Assembly (NCBI GenBank): GCA_037833965.1
Contig: AP031357.1
Location: forward strand, 17,566,001 to 17,630,000
Length of the DNA: 64,000 bases
Source: Marchantia polymorpha subsp. ruderalis
Lineage: Eukaryota > Streptophyta > Marchantiopsida > Marchantiales > Marchantiaceae
Direction: 5' to 3'
A program made the position numbers and the translations under genes. The notes beneath the pieces are model-generated. The model made no database searches and was not told the DNA's origin. It saw only the letters and a program-made list of their open reading frames with translations. Within the stretch, counting starts at the first letter, position 1. Each line of letters starts with the position of its first letter. Of the stretch, positions 1 through 24,555 are shown in pieces.

Positions 1-3000
1 ATTTATGCGATTTGAGAATAATCGGGTGAAACACTTAAACCACATCAAATTTCACCACTCCGTGCCAGCCCTAATGTATATCAATGTTGACGATTTACTA
101 CAATAAGGTAGTAAAAATTATCATAATTATACCATTTGTATTAAGCTATCATTATTTTTTCATGAGCAATACTAGTAAATATATATTAAACATGATAATG
201 AAATGTTAAGAAATTACTTATGTTCTAATATATTATCATGTTTATATTTACGTAAATATCATTTATATTTTTAATTGAGTTTTTCTAATTTTTTATATAT
301 TAATGTATATCTGTTATAGTTTTCAAGATTAAGTTTTGATATTAAATTAGTTATATCAGATAAATACCTGATACATATTTGACATCAAATAAATGAAGAC
401 ATTGTTGTAAGTTCAATGCTCAAGTATAGTTGAAAAGTTAATGATCAATTTCACATGTTATAGAAGAATAAAATGAAAGGGAAACAGTAATTTAAGAAGT
501 TGATGAAACTTTGAAATCTATTTGATACATGTCTTATCATTTCATTTGGATACATATCTTCAAAAAATGTAAAATTACCATAAAATCTTGGTTTTTATGT
601 GCATATTTTATTATTAAATAAAATAAATAAACTTGATCGCCGCTTTAAAGACAACAAGGAGTAGTAGGCAGAAAATGTTGAAACCAAAATCAAGAGCTAT
701 ATTCTTAGTGCACAAAATCATACTTAATTTTTTGAATTCGGGAAAAGATTCGGGTGGCAACATCTTGTGCTCATTACTAGAGTCACACATTACTAGAGTC
801 AATACAGAAAGTAAATACTGAATCTAAAAGTGAATTTGTCTGATTCATTTGCAAGGTCAGTCCCAAGTGTCTATTTTATAGCGCATGAGAATTTATTAAT
901 TTACTCCAACACCTGCTGTCAACGCACGTGGTGACAGCAGGTTAAATGTCGCAATTGTGTGAACACTGACAATAACTTAATCAGGTAACAAAGGTGGCTC
1001 AGGTTCTGATTTTGTATTACTGCATGATGTGTACTTTGGGAGTCTATAAATCGGTGTCAGAGAGTAACCGGGTGGAGTCCGAATAACAGAATGCCAAAAG
1101 CAACTGCGCCCAACTAACACAGTAGATGTAACTGGGAGGTAAACTCCTAAACCCTATAAGCTGCATGGTGGACAAATAAAAGTGACTTCCTGTGCATTGG
1201 GAAGGAGCTTGAGATGATCTGCCTATGATGCTAAAGCAGAAAAAAGTGCGCAGAATACCGGTCTTCGCAAAGTCATATTTGCTTCTGGCTCTGTTGCACT
1301 CGGAGACCAGCAGCCGAAGCTTCCCGTGCCGAGATTGTCTGCGCTCCTATATACAGGATCCGGACAGTTGCTGTGGCGCTTAGGGCGTTGTGCGATTCTG
1401 GGACGAATGCTGATTCTCAGTAGCCATGTCCCCCACGAGTCAGACGACGAAAGAGCAAACGAAGCTGCGTCTCCACGTCCCTGTACCAAGACTCGAAAAA
1501 GCACCTGACTGGGTACAGTCCTCCGAGAAGAGCGGACTCATCGTCCCTTAGTCCATGATGTGTCTTACTACAGTTCCACCTGTTCGTTCCAGTTTTTGGA
1601 ATTACCTTGTAATGTAGATTTGCATGTCCGGACTGTAACTGTCAAAATGCAAATGTCTGCATATGATTTGCATTCCGTCCGTCGATGTATATTGGATGGC
1701 GCTAAGTGTCATCGCATCTTTGTTGCATGCTCCGGCTAGGATGAGCTCATCCAAGCATATGTCCTCTGCCAGAGTTTGTTCTACGGACATTGTCAGACGT
1801 GTACTTCGACCATGTAACGATGTGATTTGCTTACTGAGTTTAATATGTGCAAGACTTGCCAGCGAGAATACAATTTCGTCATTCAAGGCAGAAGTGGGTG
1901 GGACGTGGAAAGTATGCAATGCACTTCAAATCTCTAATTTTCTAATAAAGATATAATATATACGAGAACGGTGTCAAAAGCTAGTGAAACGAGGATATTT
2001 TTCCTCAGATTCAACCGAAAACTTTGAGTATATTGAATAATAGTTTAAACCAAGAATGACGGTGTATAACACTAGCTACGCTGATATATAGATCTTTTAC
2101 GATTGATTAGAAATGAAGCTAAATTATTTTCATGCGCTTCATCACGAATTAGTAAAAATTAGTTAAAGTCGAGTCAAAGTGGTGAGAACAATTATTAATT
2201 TTTAATACCATAATAATGTGTATTCTTGATTGAAACTTATCAACGTGTAGACGGAAGTCGGTGTTGAGATATTTTGGAAGGACATGATTCTGTGATTATT
2301 CGTTCACATTCCTCTACGTCAAGACGAAATGAAGCTATCAGTGCACACCCAAAGCAAGTGTGAGACAATTGGAGAGAATAAACACGCAGGACAATTGATT
2401 ACTGATGCTTCGATTTGCCAAAACAACGAGTTGTTGACAGTCGTCCTCCTTGATTCGGTGGACTAAGCAATTTCGGCCGAATGAAAAGTACAGGTTCGGA
2501 CGCAGTCCAGATGTCCAGACTCCAGGACTCTGAAGATGTCATCAGTGTCGCAATGGAAGCAGCGTTGATGACATGGAAATATTCGGAGGACACAACCACA
2601 GAACGGTGCGGCATCTTGGAAACCCTGACCTCGCTGAAGTAACCATGCATGGGACAAAGAAGCCTAACCTGTTACTATGGAAGTACTCGAGTGCATAATC
2701 GTACCCTTTCTTTATAAATGTTTGGGAAGAATATAAAGTGTCATTTTTCAAGTTCTGCAATGATTGCACTATATTTTATACTGGGATTCTCAATATTTAA
2801 TTAATTTTTATATGGCGAAATTTCTTCGAATTTTAAAATAAAAATACAGAACAAATGTTAGAAAAAATAGACAGAAGAATAATTTTTGGTATAAATGGTA
2901 GAGAAATCGAAATTCAACTAAAAAATCCAATAGATATGTCACTTCTCTTTAATTGAAGACCTAATATTATAGTGAACAGTGCAAGAGAATAGCTATATTT

Positions 3001-4189
3001 CAATATTTATTATGAATGATTGAAAATTATTGAATGATTATGATGATCATGTAATAAATTTCTTTTCAAGGAAATCTAAAAAATATTTAAATTATTATAA
3101 ACAATTATATGTGAATCCTGCCGAGTGGAAGTCCACAGGTTACCTAATGAAAAGATATTGTACTATCATTTCGTTTCGGCCTTGGTGATATCGAACCTCT
3201 CAATGCTTATGATATTGTGTTTTTGTCGGTTCGCTTTGATAATAACTTGTCCTTTCTTCTATCATTTCAGTTTATTCAATATCAAGATATGTATGTTGAG
3301 GTCAAAAGAAGTTTGTTATCTGTGACTTGCATGCGGAGGGACTGAAGATGGATACAGTTTATTCCTTGGTGTAATGTGTCAGTTTTGGCCATCTACATTC
3401 AGCTTGTGATCAAATCTCTCTCAATGACGTTGCTGTGATCGATATGGCCAGAATCTTTGTTGCAAAAACAATCATATCTTGATCTAACTTTTTCACATCA
3501 TCCAATCAATTATTACATCTTTGGTTGCGATGATCTCCTCTGACTCGTGCTGCGGACATGGTTTACATTTAACTGTTAGTTGGAGCACAAGACCAGTTCA
3601 ATTTTACACAAGTCGTGAAGTGTATATTCGTGCGTGGAACTTTCGTCAGGACTCTTTTAGTCCACGGGGTTCACAGAAAAGAGCAATGTTAGCTCTTTGT
3701 TTAGGCATAGAATGTGAGACCTGTCCTAGGTTATTTGACACGAACGAACTCATACATGCAATTATAATGTAATTCGTTTAAAAAATCAGGTAGATTCAGA
3801 ACTCAGCATAAATTGAATCAAACGCTGTAGAATAATAATAAAGTCCATGAAAATTTGGACGTGATGTACACGTGGAATATTTCGCAAATCTATGCTTCGA
3901 TCGTGCCTTCAGTGAACACCCCTCTTTCGCGCGTGAATACCTGTACGCGGCGTAACCAGTCGAGAAATTTCAGCAACTTCTTCGTTTTCCGACTGACCCC
4001 GGCAAATGAACAAAATAATAATCAAATGCAGTAATAATCGAACTCCCGAACCCATCATCTACGCTTCGTCGCAACAAAGAGTCGCGAAGCTGCCTCCTAA
4101 AGAACCTCTCAGTAATGAACGTAACCATCACCAAACCATGGAAACGAATCCCTACTCTAAATTCTGTACGTACTGTGACGTACGCCGTA
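1..4189. other. Gene-free, mostly AT-rich upstream flank
   Basis: No exon or domain is recognisable here on either strand. 1-900 and 1,960-3,500 are strongly AT-rich, with a more balanced patch at about 900-1,900 and 2,250-2,700. Open frames do not exceed about 105 codons and overlap one another on opposite strands, as expected by chance. Small structures seen are an inverted repeat at 911-942 (listed separately) and two copies of a 14-bp word at 772-785 and 788-801. Confidence 0.6.
911..942. repeat. Short inverted repeat enclosing CACGTG
   Basis: Two perfect 11-bp arms (911-921 and 932-942, arm sequence ACCTGCTGTCA) flank a 10-base loop that contains the palindrome CACGTG at 925-930. CACGTG is the G-box core bound by plant bHLH and bZIP factors. 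Whether it acts here is unknown, because the nearest recognised start codon is 4 kb away. Confidence 0.6.
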
Positions 4190-4984
4190 GTTACGTTGAC
4201 CCGGAGCAGCAGCAGCAGAAGCAGCAGCGGCAATAGCAGAGGAGGAGGAAGAAGAAGGCGCACCACGTACGGGGCTGTCCGTGGTCAAGGTCCCAGGCGA
4301 GAACTCAAGGCCTTACGTGGATGGAAGTGGGCGGAAGAGGCGACAAAACATGGTGCTTCATAAATTATGGAGCGGTCCGTGGCAGCCCAGGGAATTGAAG
4401 GACGAGGCGGAATTCGAGAGGAGGGCGAGGCGGAGGAGCGGGAAGGCGAGAACTGGGCGCAAAGAGCGAGAGGGTTAGAAACGCAGCGCTGCAGATGAGA
4501 TGAGATGAGATGAGAGGGGAGGACAGGAGACGGGCACATGAGCCGACGAAGATGAAATCGTCAGGAGGCTGGCAGGGCTACGGTGGATCTGAATCCTCGG
4601 TAGGCGCTCTCGCGAGGCGCGCTTGACGAATCCTATCGACCTCATTTATCTATCGACCTCCGTTCATTTCCTTCGGAGCTTTCGGTCTTTTCTCTCTCGG
4701 CCTCTCGTTCGTCCCTCGATTGCAATAACAGAATCGTCAGCGGTCGAGGTCGAGACGAGCCGAGGGTGCGGACGCAAAGGACGAGGACATGGATTTCCGG
4801 AGCGCAGCTGGGAGACCGTGCAGGAAGCGAGGAGTTTGCGCTGCGAGGTGAACGTCCTGATGTGCCTTGATTACACGCGGAGAGCGTCAGGAAGGGCAAG
4901 CTTTGCAGAGGAGGTTTGACGGTGGACGACGCCATTCAGAGGTGTGGAAGTCGGCAGATTTTCGGGAGCTGCACAGGAGGAAAG
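4190..4984 (+). promoter_or_regulatory. GC- and purine-rich leader/promoter region of the ABCC gene
   Basis: The sequence switches from AT-rich to GC- and purine-rich at about 4.2 kb, just before the transporter start codon. It holds CAG/AAG-type triplets (about 4,206-4,262), a GATGA tandem array (about 4,493-4,515) and C/T-rich stretches near 4,640-4,710. This composition is typical of a plant 5' untranslated leader. No clear TATA box or transcription start can be fixed by eye. An in-frame TTG at 4,916 opens the same frame upstream of the ATG but is not a credible start. Confidence 0.5.
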
Positions 4985-16546
<11,562 letters not shown>

Positions 16547-18597
16547 ATTTTGGTACAAATTCGTACTCGGAGAAGTCAACTTCTTGTTGGCAATGTATAT
16601 TGAACCCGCTTATATATCGTTGCCATGGCTTATGAAACCCTTCTAACCAAGCCACCCACCTAGTTCATCGAATCAATTCCACAAGGCCATGTCAGTTTTG
16701 TGAATATGTATTCAGTTAAAGTTCAACGCGTGGGCAGAATTAAGTCGGACCCGAGCGCCATGAGCGAGACTCCGAAGCTCTTTGGGGATCTAAAGGATAG
16801 CTTATGTAAAATACGGCTTATTTTTGCGAATTGATGACACAAGTGGAAGTGAAATTTAAGGTGAAGTTTTAATGGGGCCGCATTGACGTATCTGAAGTAA
16901 AAAGCGTCTCTGAGAATCATGGCTCCTAGCCATAAGTGTTACCACCAACCTCTGTTGAATTTATTATCCATCTTTGTACTTCAAACTTCTATTTTTGTGG
17001 AGCAATTTACAGTATCTGGTATAACATGTTTTCTATGCAATAGATCGGAAGTAGAATCCACGAGATACTTTCGTATCACAATTGTGGGTAAGATAGTCTT
17101 CTTTTTTCTATTGCTCTTTTCAAGTACGAGGTTCTCCCCTGAGATGGTGGAGATCTTTTCTTGCTATCAAATGGCTTGTGGTGAATTTAAGGATCAAAAC
17201 CAGAAGCTTGTACCGCTCAGAAACGTGAAGCACAGGTTCAGAACTAGACTTTATATTGTTTTAATGGCAAGGTGTATTTGTCAGTTTCCGAAGAGAGCAA
17301 TTGCCATTCCATATTTCACATTGGGATCTACATATTGTAAAAAAATGATGATTATAATACTTGAGTAATTTCCGTTAGATTTGTGATGGTTATGTTTATC
17401 GTGTAGGCGTTGAGTAAGGGAAATAATTGAGTTACTTACTTTCAAGATCTTGTGAAACGATTTGAAGATGCATGATGTGATTTTGAAAAAAGGTCGAATC
17501 ATGACTTCTTGCTGATACCAGTTGTCGAATGCGAATGATTGTTGTCAATGAGGTTCTGAAAATATTTGCCCCTGACAAAACCAATCCATCTTTTTGGAAA
17601 AAAGTATGAATGTCAACAAAGGGTTTATAATCCAATTATAGTATGCTCTACATCAATTTGTGCAACACGGAATGAGATAGCAACAAGTATCATATTATGG
17701 CAGTATATAGTAAAGTTACTTAAAAATTAGCATGTATAAATTGCAGGTGTGGACAAGTATAGAAAAAATATTTTTAAATCTGATATTTTTGTTTCCTCTT
17801 TGAATTCATATAGATTACCGGCATGAGATTGTATGTAAGTAGTATGAATAAAACTCAAAGCAAATATGATTGTTGATTCCTGTAAGATTAAAAAAAAAAT
17901 TTAAAGTGAAAATTTTCCTCACAAAGAAAACTTCATTCCTTTTTCAATTTATACAAATATATAATTCTTTGCATGTTACGAAAAATCAAATTGTCGAAAA
18001 ATACCACAGTTGACTTACAATATACATAAATGTGATATTCTTTGAAATAAATGATTATTTGGTATACCTAATATATGTAGATACAAATCTTTCAAAAATA
18101 AAAAAATAAAAAATTGATATCTAGATTGATGTTTTGAAGATGTTAATATTAATATTCAATTACATCATTGCTGCGCAGCTATAAAAATAACGTATTTGAT
18201 TCTTGATTTATTTAAAATTATGTATAATTAATAAAAACCATGAGGTAGTAAAAATGTGTATGAATGTCTTTGTAAGAACATAGATTAACAGTTTCTTCTC
18301 GAAAGTTACTAGATTTGAGTTGTTTCCAAGACAGTGGGGGATTTATCTCAAACATCACTAGCACAATGCAAGTTATGCCTATTTGCTATACTTTTGTTAG
18401 TCACGGTCCAAAGAGTGTTAATCCAAAGAGAATCCATCAACCCAACGGGTGCAATTGGCACATTCACAGAACAGTTCACAAAGAATATTTCCAATTGAAA
18501 CCAAGTTTTGCTTAGATTGAGTGACTTGAAAGTTTTACAAGTCGAAAACATGCGAGTTGCTTCATAAAGATCTTTCGATCAACAAATGACACTCAAC
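16547..18597. other. 3' flank of the ABCC gene grading into AT-rich DNA
   Basis: The first few hundred bases should be the transporter's 3' untranslated region, but no poly(A) site can be fixed. Composition becomes very AT-rich from about 17.3 kb, with A/T runs near 17.7-18.25 kb. A 149-codon open frame at 16,919-17,368 (+) has no recognisable domain and looks like chance. No gene is supported. Confidence 0.5.
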
Positions 18598-18683
18598 TCT
18601 TGCACAGCCATCTGGATATCTTTACACACATCAATTGTAGTGGAGTTCATAATGAACTGCATCAACAACTTTTCCAGCGCTCG
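18598..18683. repeat. Direct repeat copy A flanking the plastid atpB fragment
   Basis: About 85 bp that recur at 18,829-18,915 with roughly 80% identity by eye; shared blocks include CATCTGGATATC and GCATCAACAACTTTTCC. The two copies bracket the atpB-derived segment on each side. On the minus strand this copy is read in frame after the atpB part, giving the tail of an 87-codon chimeric frame. The origin of the unit is not recognised. Confidence 0.6.
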
Positions 18684-18686
18684 ACC

Positions 18687-18827
18687 CCTTTCTTGTAAAG
18701 TTCCCATTTCTGTACTTAGAGTTGGTTGATAGCCTACTGCAGACGGCATTCTACCTAATAAAGCAGAAACTTCTGAACCTGCTTGAACAAAACGAAAAAT
18801 ATTATCAATAAATAAAAGTACATCTTG
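18687..18827 (-). pseudogene. atpB: Nuclear fragment of chloroplast atpB (ATP synthase beta subunit)
   Basis: A stretch of 47 codons encodes the conserved core of the plastid ATP synthase beta chain, from [13 protein letters not shown] through [20 protein letters not shown] to GTLQER. The residues [10 protein letters not shown] and TEMG match the plastid rather than the mitochondrial beta subunit. The Walker A region and everything else of this roughly 490-residue protein are absent, so it cannot work as a beta subunit. It lies in an ATG-started chimeric frame, 18,579-18,842, whose ends come from unrelated repeat sequence. The reading frame is unbroken, which suggests either recent transfer or chance preservation over a short length. 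A mobile element that captured plastid DNA is the alternative to direct plastid-to-nucleus transfer. Confidence 0.85.
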
Positions 18828-18828
18828 T

Positions 18829-18915
18829 CCTTCCACAGTCATCTGGATATCCTAACAAGCTTCAAATGAAGTGGAAGTAGAAATGAATTGCATCAACAAC
18901 TTTTCCTAGCACTCG
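18829..18915. repeat. Direct repeat copy B flanking the plastid atpB fragment
   Basis: Second copy of the unit at 18,598-18,683, same orientation. It supplies the ATG and first codons of the chimeric frame that continues into the atpB segment on the minus strand. Copy B carries small differences from copy A, including base changes and at least one insertion. Confidence 0.6.
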
Positions 18916-21685
18916 TAACACCTTGTCTACACTTGTGGTTCGACAATTCTACACTTGCAAATAGACAGAGAACTATACACTATTCATACTCCTATTTATA
19001 CCTCTAGTTCTATTCCTAATTTCTACACGTATCGCATCCTAATGCTTCTAACGTTCGTCTAAGATCGTAACATGCATGTGCTTCTTTCTACTGGCAATTA
19101 TGTTCTAAAGCCGCTTCAACTTTCTACAATTCATCGAACAATTTTTGCAGTAATTTTGCATCGTGTGGATATACTCTGTACGATCCGTCTCTAGATGCGG
19201 TTACTCGGTTGATCTGAAGACTGCATCTATTCTTGCAGTGTGTCTCAATCGCTCTACTTTTGCATTGTTACACTTGGCAACCACTTATTGAGAATATCTT
19301 CATGACAAAGATTCCAGATAATGGGGCTGCTTTATTTCCACCTTCCACATTCGGGCCCATTAGTGGCCGATGCAAATAGTGCTTATTTAAAGAATGTCAT
19401 CAAATCTTAGCACAAAGACTGTACAACTCAGCTTGTATATTCGTTAGTGTTCTGTTAGTGATGACTCTCCCTTCTTTCAACGCCATATTTGAACATCGAA
19501 GCTTTTGAAGCTACTCAAATTATCATCTTATTGTTTTATCATCTTATGCATGGTCCAAAGAGCCTCCACAAAACCTTACTTCCAGCGGCACCCATCGCCA
19601 CATATAACTGAGCAAGCTACTCTAATCTTATAAATATAGAAATGACATTAGAGTTCATAGCAGATTAGCTAGTTGCAAACTGTTGAATACCTTGCTTCAT
19701 TCCTTAGATTCATGAACTTTTGGCTAGTATACTTACAATGCAAGAAACATTACTTCAGTATTCAAGACTATCATTATTCTTCTTCAGTCTCTCCTTATTA
19801 TTCGCAATTGAATTTAACATTCTTAGATTCTGCCTCACTGCGCAAATGCTCTTGCCCTAATGTGCGGATCACATTATTGAATTCTTCCGATGGAATCACA
19901 TTAGGGTTCTTGTTGAGATCTAATGAGCGTCAAGCACTGCACATCCCGTTGCAGTATGCAGCGCTTGTCTTACTCATAAAGTTATAAATTTACTATTTAT
20001 TCATTATTTATCACTATATATTTAAACAATTTATTATTTATCATATAATAATACACTAAATAAGAATACACTGATAAATCTTGATACATGTTAATTTCAC
20101 ACTAAAAGTGCATTAAGTTCGTAATTTGATCTTTGTTTGATCATGTGACTTTAGAACAAATTCTCATTCAGGTTTATTTCAAATGGTTTTTCGGTAATTC
20201 ATCATAATTCTAAAAACTAGGATTTTCCAATGTGACAGTGTCCCAAACTCTATTTCACTTTAAATCTCTATTCATTCAATTGCAAACAATTTTCAATACT
20301 CAAAAGTATAATGAAACTCAAATTTATATGGATAAATCAAGTTTTCACACAATGAATTTTCGAAATTTGTTTGAGAATTATTCTGTATCTCTTTACATAA
20401 AAATTTGAGAAATTATCATAATAATACATACTAATTAACTCATAATTAATTTTTACTAGGATAAGTTATGGTAAATTTGACTAATTTCCAATAGTTGAAA
20501 ACATGCCATTAGTCTACCTAAACATTCTAGAAGTTTTCTAAAACCTAGATTGAAGTGACAACATGCCATTTGAAATTTTTCAGACTTCTACAACCTCCAC
20601 TTGCCACTAAATCTAATTTAACCTTAGTCTATCTAATGAAATTTACATTACTTAGTCAAACCAATCAAAACTATTCATGCAATCTAAAGTATTTTCTCTT
20701 GGAATCTATACTTTTATAAGAGACAAATAAAAAGTACTCACTCAAATCTTCTAAAACTATACTGATTATTCCGCAAAGTATAGATCTAATAGCTAAACTT
20801 AATCATAATTAGTTGGATCTAGTCATAACTAGCTAGACTTAATTATAATCAAGAGTTCCATGATAAACTTATTGACTTATTCTAGACCATCAATTGAACT
20901 TAGAGTCCAACATTCTTAGTTTCAACAATGGGTTTGAAATTTATTGTGTGTCATAGTTGGTAATCATTATAACCATTATTAGACTAATGAATCTACAAAA
21001 TGTGCACATTGTTGAATCTTTTTGATTGTGAATTGGTTTTGATTTTCTTGAATACTCACAAGCAATCACTCAAAAGTACAATCATAATATTTTTTCAAAC
21101 ATTAAGATCATTAAAATGCAGTGAACTTTTATTCAACGAATTCAATTATCATACATATACAACTATTCTAATAATTTCATGTGCTGACTTTTGTAAAGAA
21201 GTAATTGTACTCTTTCACAATTTTATGTGATCGCAAAGAAATGTCATACTTTTTCTTCCATTAGACTTGTATGAACTAAGTGACTTACTCTAATTTTTCT
21301 TGTGAGTCTTCTAACTTGTTCAGCTAAATTTATTGATTCAATTGATTTTTTCTACATACAACCGATTACTATAAGTGAACATTTCAAATTTAATTGATAT
21401 ACTCATATGCAACCATAGTTGAAATAGTAAGGTAGTACCATATATGCTTTTGTTAGGTAGTAATCTTCTTTGCTATTCTGAAAGATCATATCGCTGTTAT
21501 ACCTTGGTATCCCAATTGTATATGTGATCAACTGTCACTTTATTTTTATGTTTACATACCATCTTATTTCACTTATCCATTAGTTCAGCTTAGTACTTTA
21601 GCTTTTGGGTTATAGCGAATTAAATCAAATGTTAGCTTTCGGTTTATAGCAAATATTGCAAATAACAACTCTAAGGTAGATTAAA
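18916..21685. other. AT-rich intergenic DNA, no gene seen
   Basis: No coding exon or recognised domain. Composition is moderately AT-rich to about 19.95 kb and strongly AT-rich beyond. Part of 20.9-21.7 kb may belong to the terminal repeat of the adjacent Ty3/gypsy remnant, but the boundary cannot be fixed by eye. Confidence 0.5.
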
Positions 21686-22000
21686 AGACTAGATTGAGAG
21701 AAAATCTCAAAGTAAAATTTGCAAATAGAGAGATTTTTCACACAAGACTTGGAATAACATTCAAAATGAGAAAACTAAAAGTAATATAGACAATTGGAAA
21801 ACTAAATTAGACAATTGGAAAAGTGAATACAACTGACGAGAGTGAGGGACTATGTTTCAAAACATTTCATTTATACTGCTAGTACATTACTAGAAAACTT
21901 TTAAGTTAGAAAGAGTCACATACTCTAAAGTTGAAAAAGTTGACACCATCTCTGCAACGTCATTGATTTTGTATGTCAAATCTGTGAGATCATTTTTCTT
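21686..22000 (-). repeat. Probable 3' LTR remnant
   Basis: Aligns by eye along most of its length with 27,040-27,317. Shared blocks include the segment around the TTGACACC/TTGGCACC words and a block ending near GGAATAAC. Identity looks well below that of a recent LTR pair. The outer limits are estimates. Confidence 0.45.
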
Positions 22001-22379
22001 TAAGCAACAAGTTTGACGAGTTGTTAAATATATCTCATAAAAAATGAAATCCATTACAAGAAGTCACATGGTGCTGATGTTGGTATAGATGTGTTATATT
22101 CAGATATCTTTGTCACTCGATTTTGTTGAATAATGACGATGATGTTTTTTGATAATTTAAAATTCGTTAGCAAGATTAGTAATAGTTTTCCAAGTTTGCT
22201 GGCTAACTTAAGAACTCTGTCAATGTCCAAAATATTTTAAGATTATTTAATTGGTGTGGAAGTGATTGATTCTTTTATGGTGTGGGATTAGAAACTTCAA
22301 ATTTTTTTCCCTATTAATGTTCATTGTTGATGGAATTGCTGGCAATTGTTCAAGAATAGACAATTTTCTATACTACTCA

Positions 22380-23540
22380 AGAAAAAAACATGAAACATTG
22401 GGTGAACTTCATAGATTATAGCAAGTCCAACTTGTATGATATCTCATTGACCTACTTAGTCACAAGAAAGATCCAAAATGATTATAGTCAAATTTATCAC
22501 TCGATCGACGAGTTTTCAAATTGCGATGCAAACACTAAAAATTATCTTCAACTGTGATATTTTAATTTTGTTATCGAAATCTGTCTGCATGACCTTTTTG
22601 ATGAGCTTCTACAAGCCTTGTTTTCATGTCTTTGTGGATGTCCAAAAGTCTGAAAACATAGGCAAATTTTTTGCCAAAGTCAAATTCAAAGAGTCAAATA
22701 AAAAAATTATATTCATACTTCACAAAAAAATTGAGTTTGATGAATGTACTCTTAAAATGTATTGTTGTAGTCAAACTTTGTAAGGTTAACCTTTGTTTTG
22801 TTCATCATAGTTAGTCCAACTGTAATTAGGTTTGTCATGTAATTAGGTTCAAAGTACTTAAAGTTTAGATTTTATTATGATATTAGTTAAAGTTCAAAAA
22901 ACTAGTACTAGTATGAGCTCATTTCAATTTAGTCTCACAACAAAGCACCTTCAACATTCTTCCAATACTTGTATTACTTGTCAAGTTTGTCCGTTTGTTG
23001 GAGAATCATACGCCAAGAATAGATTGATCTTTACTTGTAAAATTTTGAACATAGATTGCTAGAACTTAGATTTGAATTGCCTACTATAATAAGAGATGAT
23101 ATCATCAAAAAGTTCATTATTTTTGTACACATTATGCAAAAAAAGTCGTGTCATTTTTGACTTGTGATAATCTTGTTGTAAGGCATAAAGTGTGACATCT
23201 TTTTCAAACTGTTGATTATAACAAAAACTAAATCAAAAGATTTAGATTTAAAAGTTACTCAAGAAAGTTCATGGATATGTATGTACAAAAGTTTTTTTTA
23301 AATGGCAACAGTTGAATTAATTAATTTGTATGATTGATGACAAGAGATCTTGGATACAAAGAAGATGTCACATTTGTGACATATTACTTCATTGTTTTTC
23401 ATATTTGTGGTCACCAAAAGTTTGTATATATGAATTTCATGATCTTATTCTAACCAAAGTGTCTTGTGTCGAGATTGGAGCACTTGGAGTCCTCATGAAA
23501 CTTTAGAGATAGAGTGTAATCCTCGGCAATATAACATCTC
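22380..23540 (-). pseudogene. Ty3/gypsy integrase remnant (zinc-binding, core and C-terminal domains)
   Basis: The minus strand shows an HHCC zinc-binding domain: the histidine part lies near 23,440-23,500 and an intact CxxC at about 23,366-23,390. The catalytic core spans about 22,870-23,270. A conserved aspartate position of the DDE core reads tyrosine (about 23,045), and stops interrupt the frame. A C-terminal module with the conserved LHRNLKTRRS and FGSF words (GPF/Y type) lies near 22,450-22,560. A weak match to the end of a chromodomain follows near 22.2 kb, which would place the element among chromoviruses, but it is too decayed to be sure. Confidence 0.75.
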
Positions 23541-23929
23541 ATTTTGAAATTGGAATCTTGGATTAGCATCATCTTGAGATGTTTCAAATGATTTGAAAAA
23601 CTGCAAATTGGAAGTGGATTGATTTGATGATTATGAATGCAAAATCTTTGAATTAGAGACTTCAGAATGTAAGCTTGAAAATTCTCCAAGATTGGAGATG
23701 CTATCATTGTTTTTCAATTTCAAAGTTAAAGTATTGGATTGTTAATTTACTTAGATATCTTGGAGAAAATATGCACTTACTAAAGTTGTGATGCGCACAA
23801 TCTTCTGTTGAAGTTTCTTGGACTTGATAAGGGTAGTGTTTTGTTGGTCATAAGGTGCATTTTCTTTCTGAGTTGCAACATATGTTCGTCAAGAAATAGC
23901 TTTTAGCCAAATTTATTGAAAATCATGAT

Positions 23930-24310
23930 GTTACATGATCTTAAAGTTGATGCGTCAAAGCAATGTACTCCAACGGCTTGTACTCAATTCAATACCTTGT
24001 TAAATATGAAAACTCAAGGATTTTGTAATTGATGTAGATTGTGATCTTATGTTTAGCTTCTTCAAAAAAACTGACACCATTTTTGGATTAAGTTGACAAT
24101 GATCAAAAACTCATTGTTGTGAATTTTATAATTAATCTTGGTAGCAATAAATTTGTGCGAGTAAATCACAACAGATTAGATGCATACGTCTATGTCGGGT
24201 TGTGAAAGTAGCGCTCCAAGAACAAAGTTAGGATAATTTGATTTCAGAAAGATTGGCTCTTGTAAATAATGATGCATAAAAATAGCCGTTGTTGTGAACA
24301 CATTCTTTAG
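23930..24310 (-). pseudogene. Ty3/gypsy RNase H remnant
   Basis: The minus strand reads through the characteristic FVLGALLSQPD word (about 24,210-24,250), followed by a segment matching the SRKL...NYEIHDKE block and the hydrophobic helix after it (about 24,060-24,170). At least two in-frame stops are present. It sits between reverse transcriptase and integrase, as expected for this superfamily. Confidence 0.7.
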
Positions 24311-24555
24311 AATTTCAAATGTTTGATCTGCTTCTTCATTTCATTTGAACTTGTCTTTGTGAGCTAATGAAGTCAATGGAGCAGCAAATTTTGAATAATT
24401 ATGGATAAAAATTTGATAGAAGTTTGCAACATCAAGGAAATATCGTACATATTGAACGAGAGCCAATTTTTTCCAATAGATGATTGTTTGAATTTCTTTA
24501 GATACATGGATATGCACTTTCTAAAATTAATGTAATCCAAAAATCTGCCTTGAGA

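Noticed and set aside
1602..1956. Overlapping frames of about 100 codons on opposite strands
   Set aside because: Mirror-image open frames of this size arise by chance, and neither product resembles a known family.
4916..4984. Upstream extension of the ABCC protein by 23 residues
   Set aside because: The frame starts at TTG, not ATG, and the family N-terminus aligns from the ATG at 4,985.
16919..17368. 149-codon frame downstream of the ABCC gene
   Set aside because: No domain, no homologous look, and it lies where the 3' untranslated region should be.
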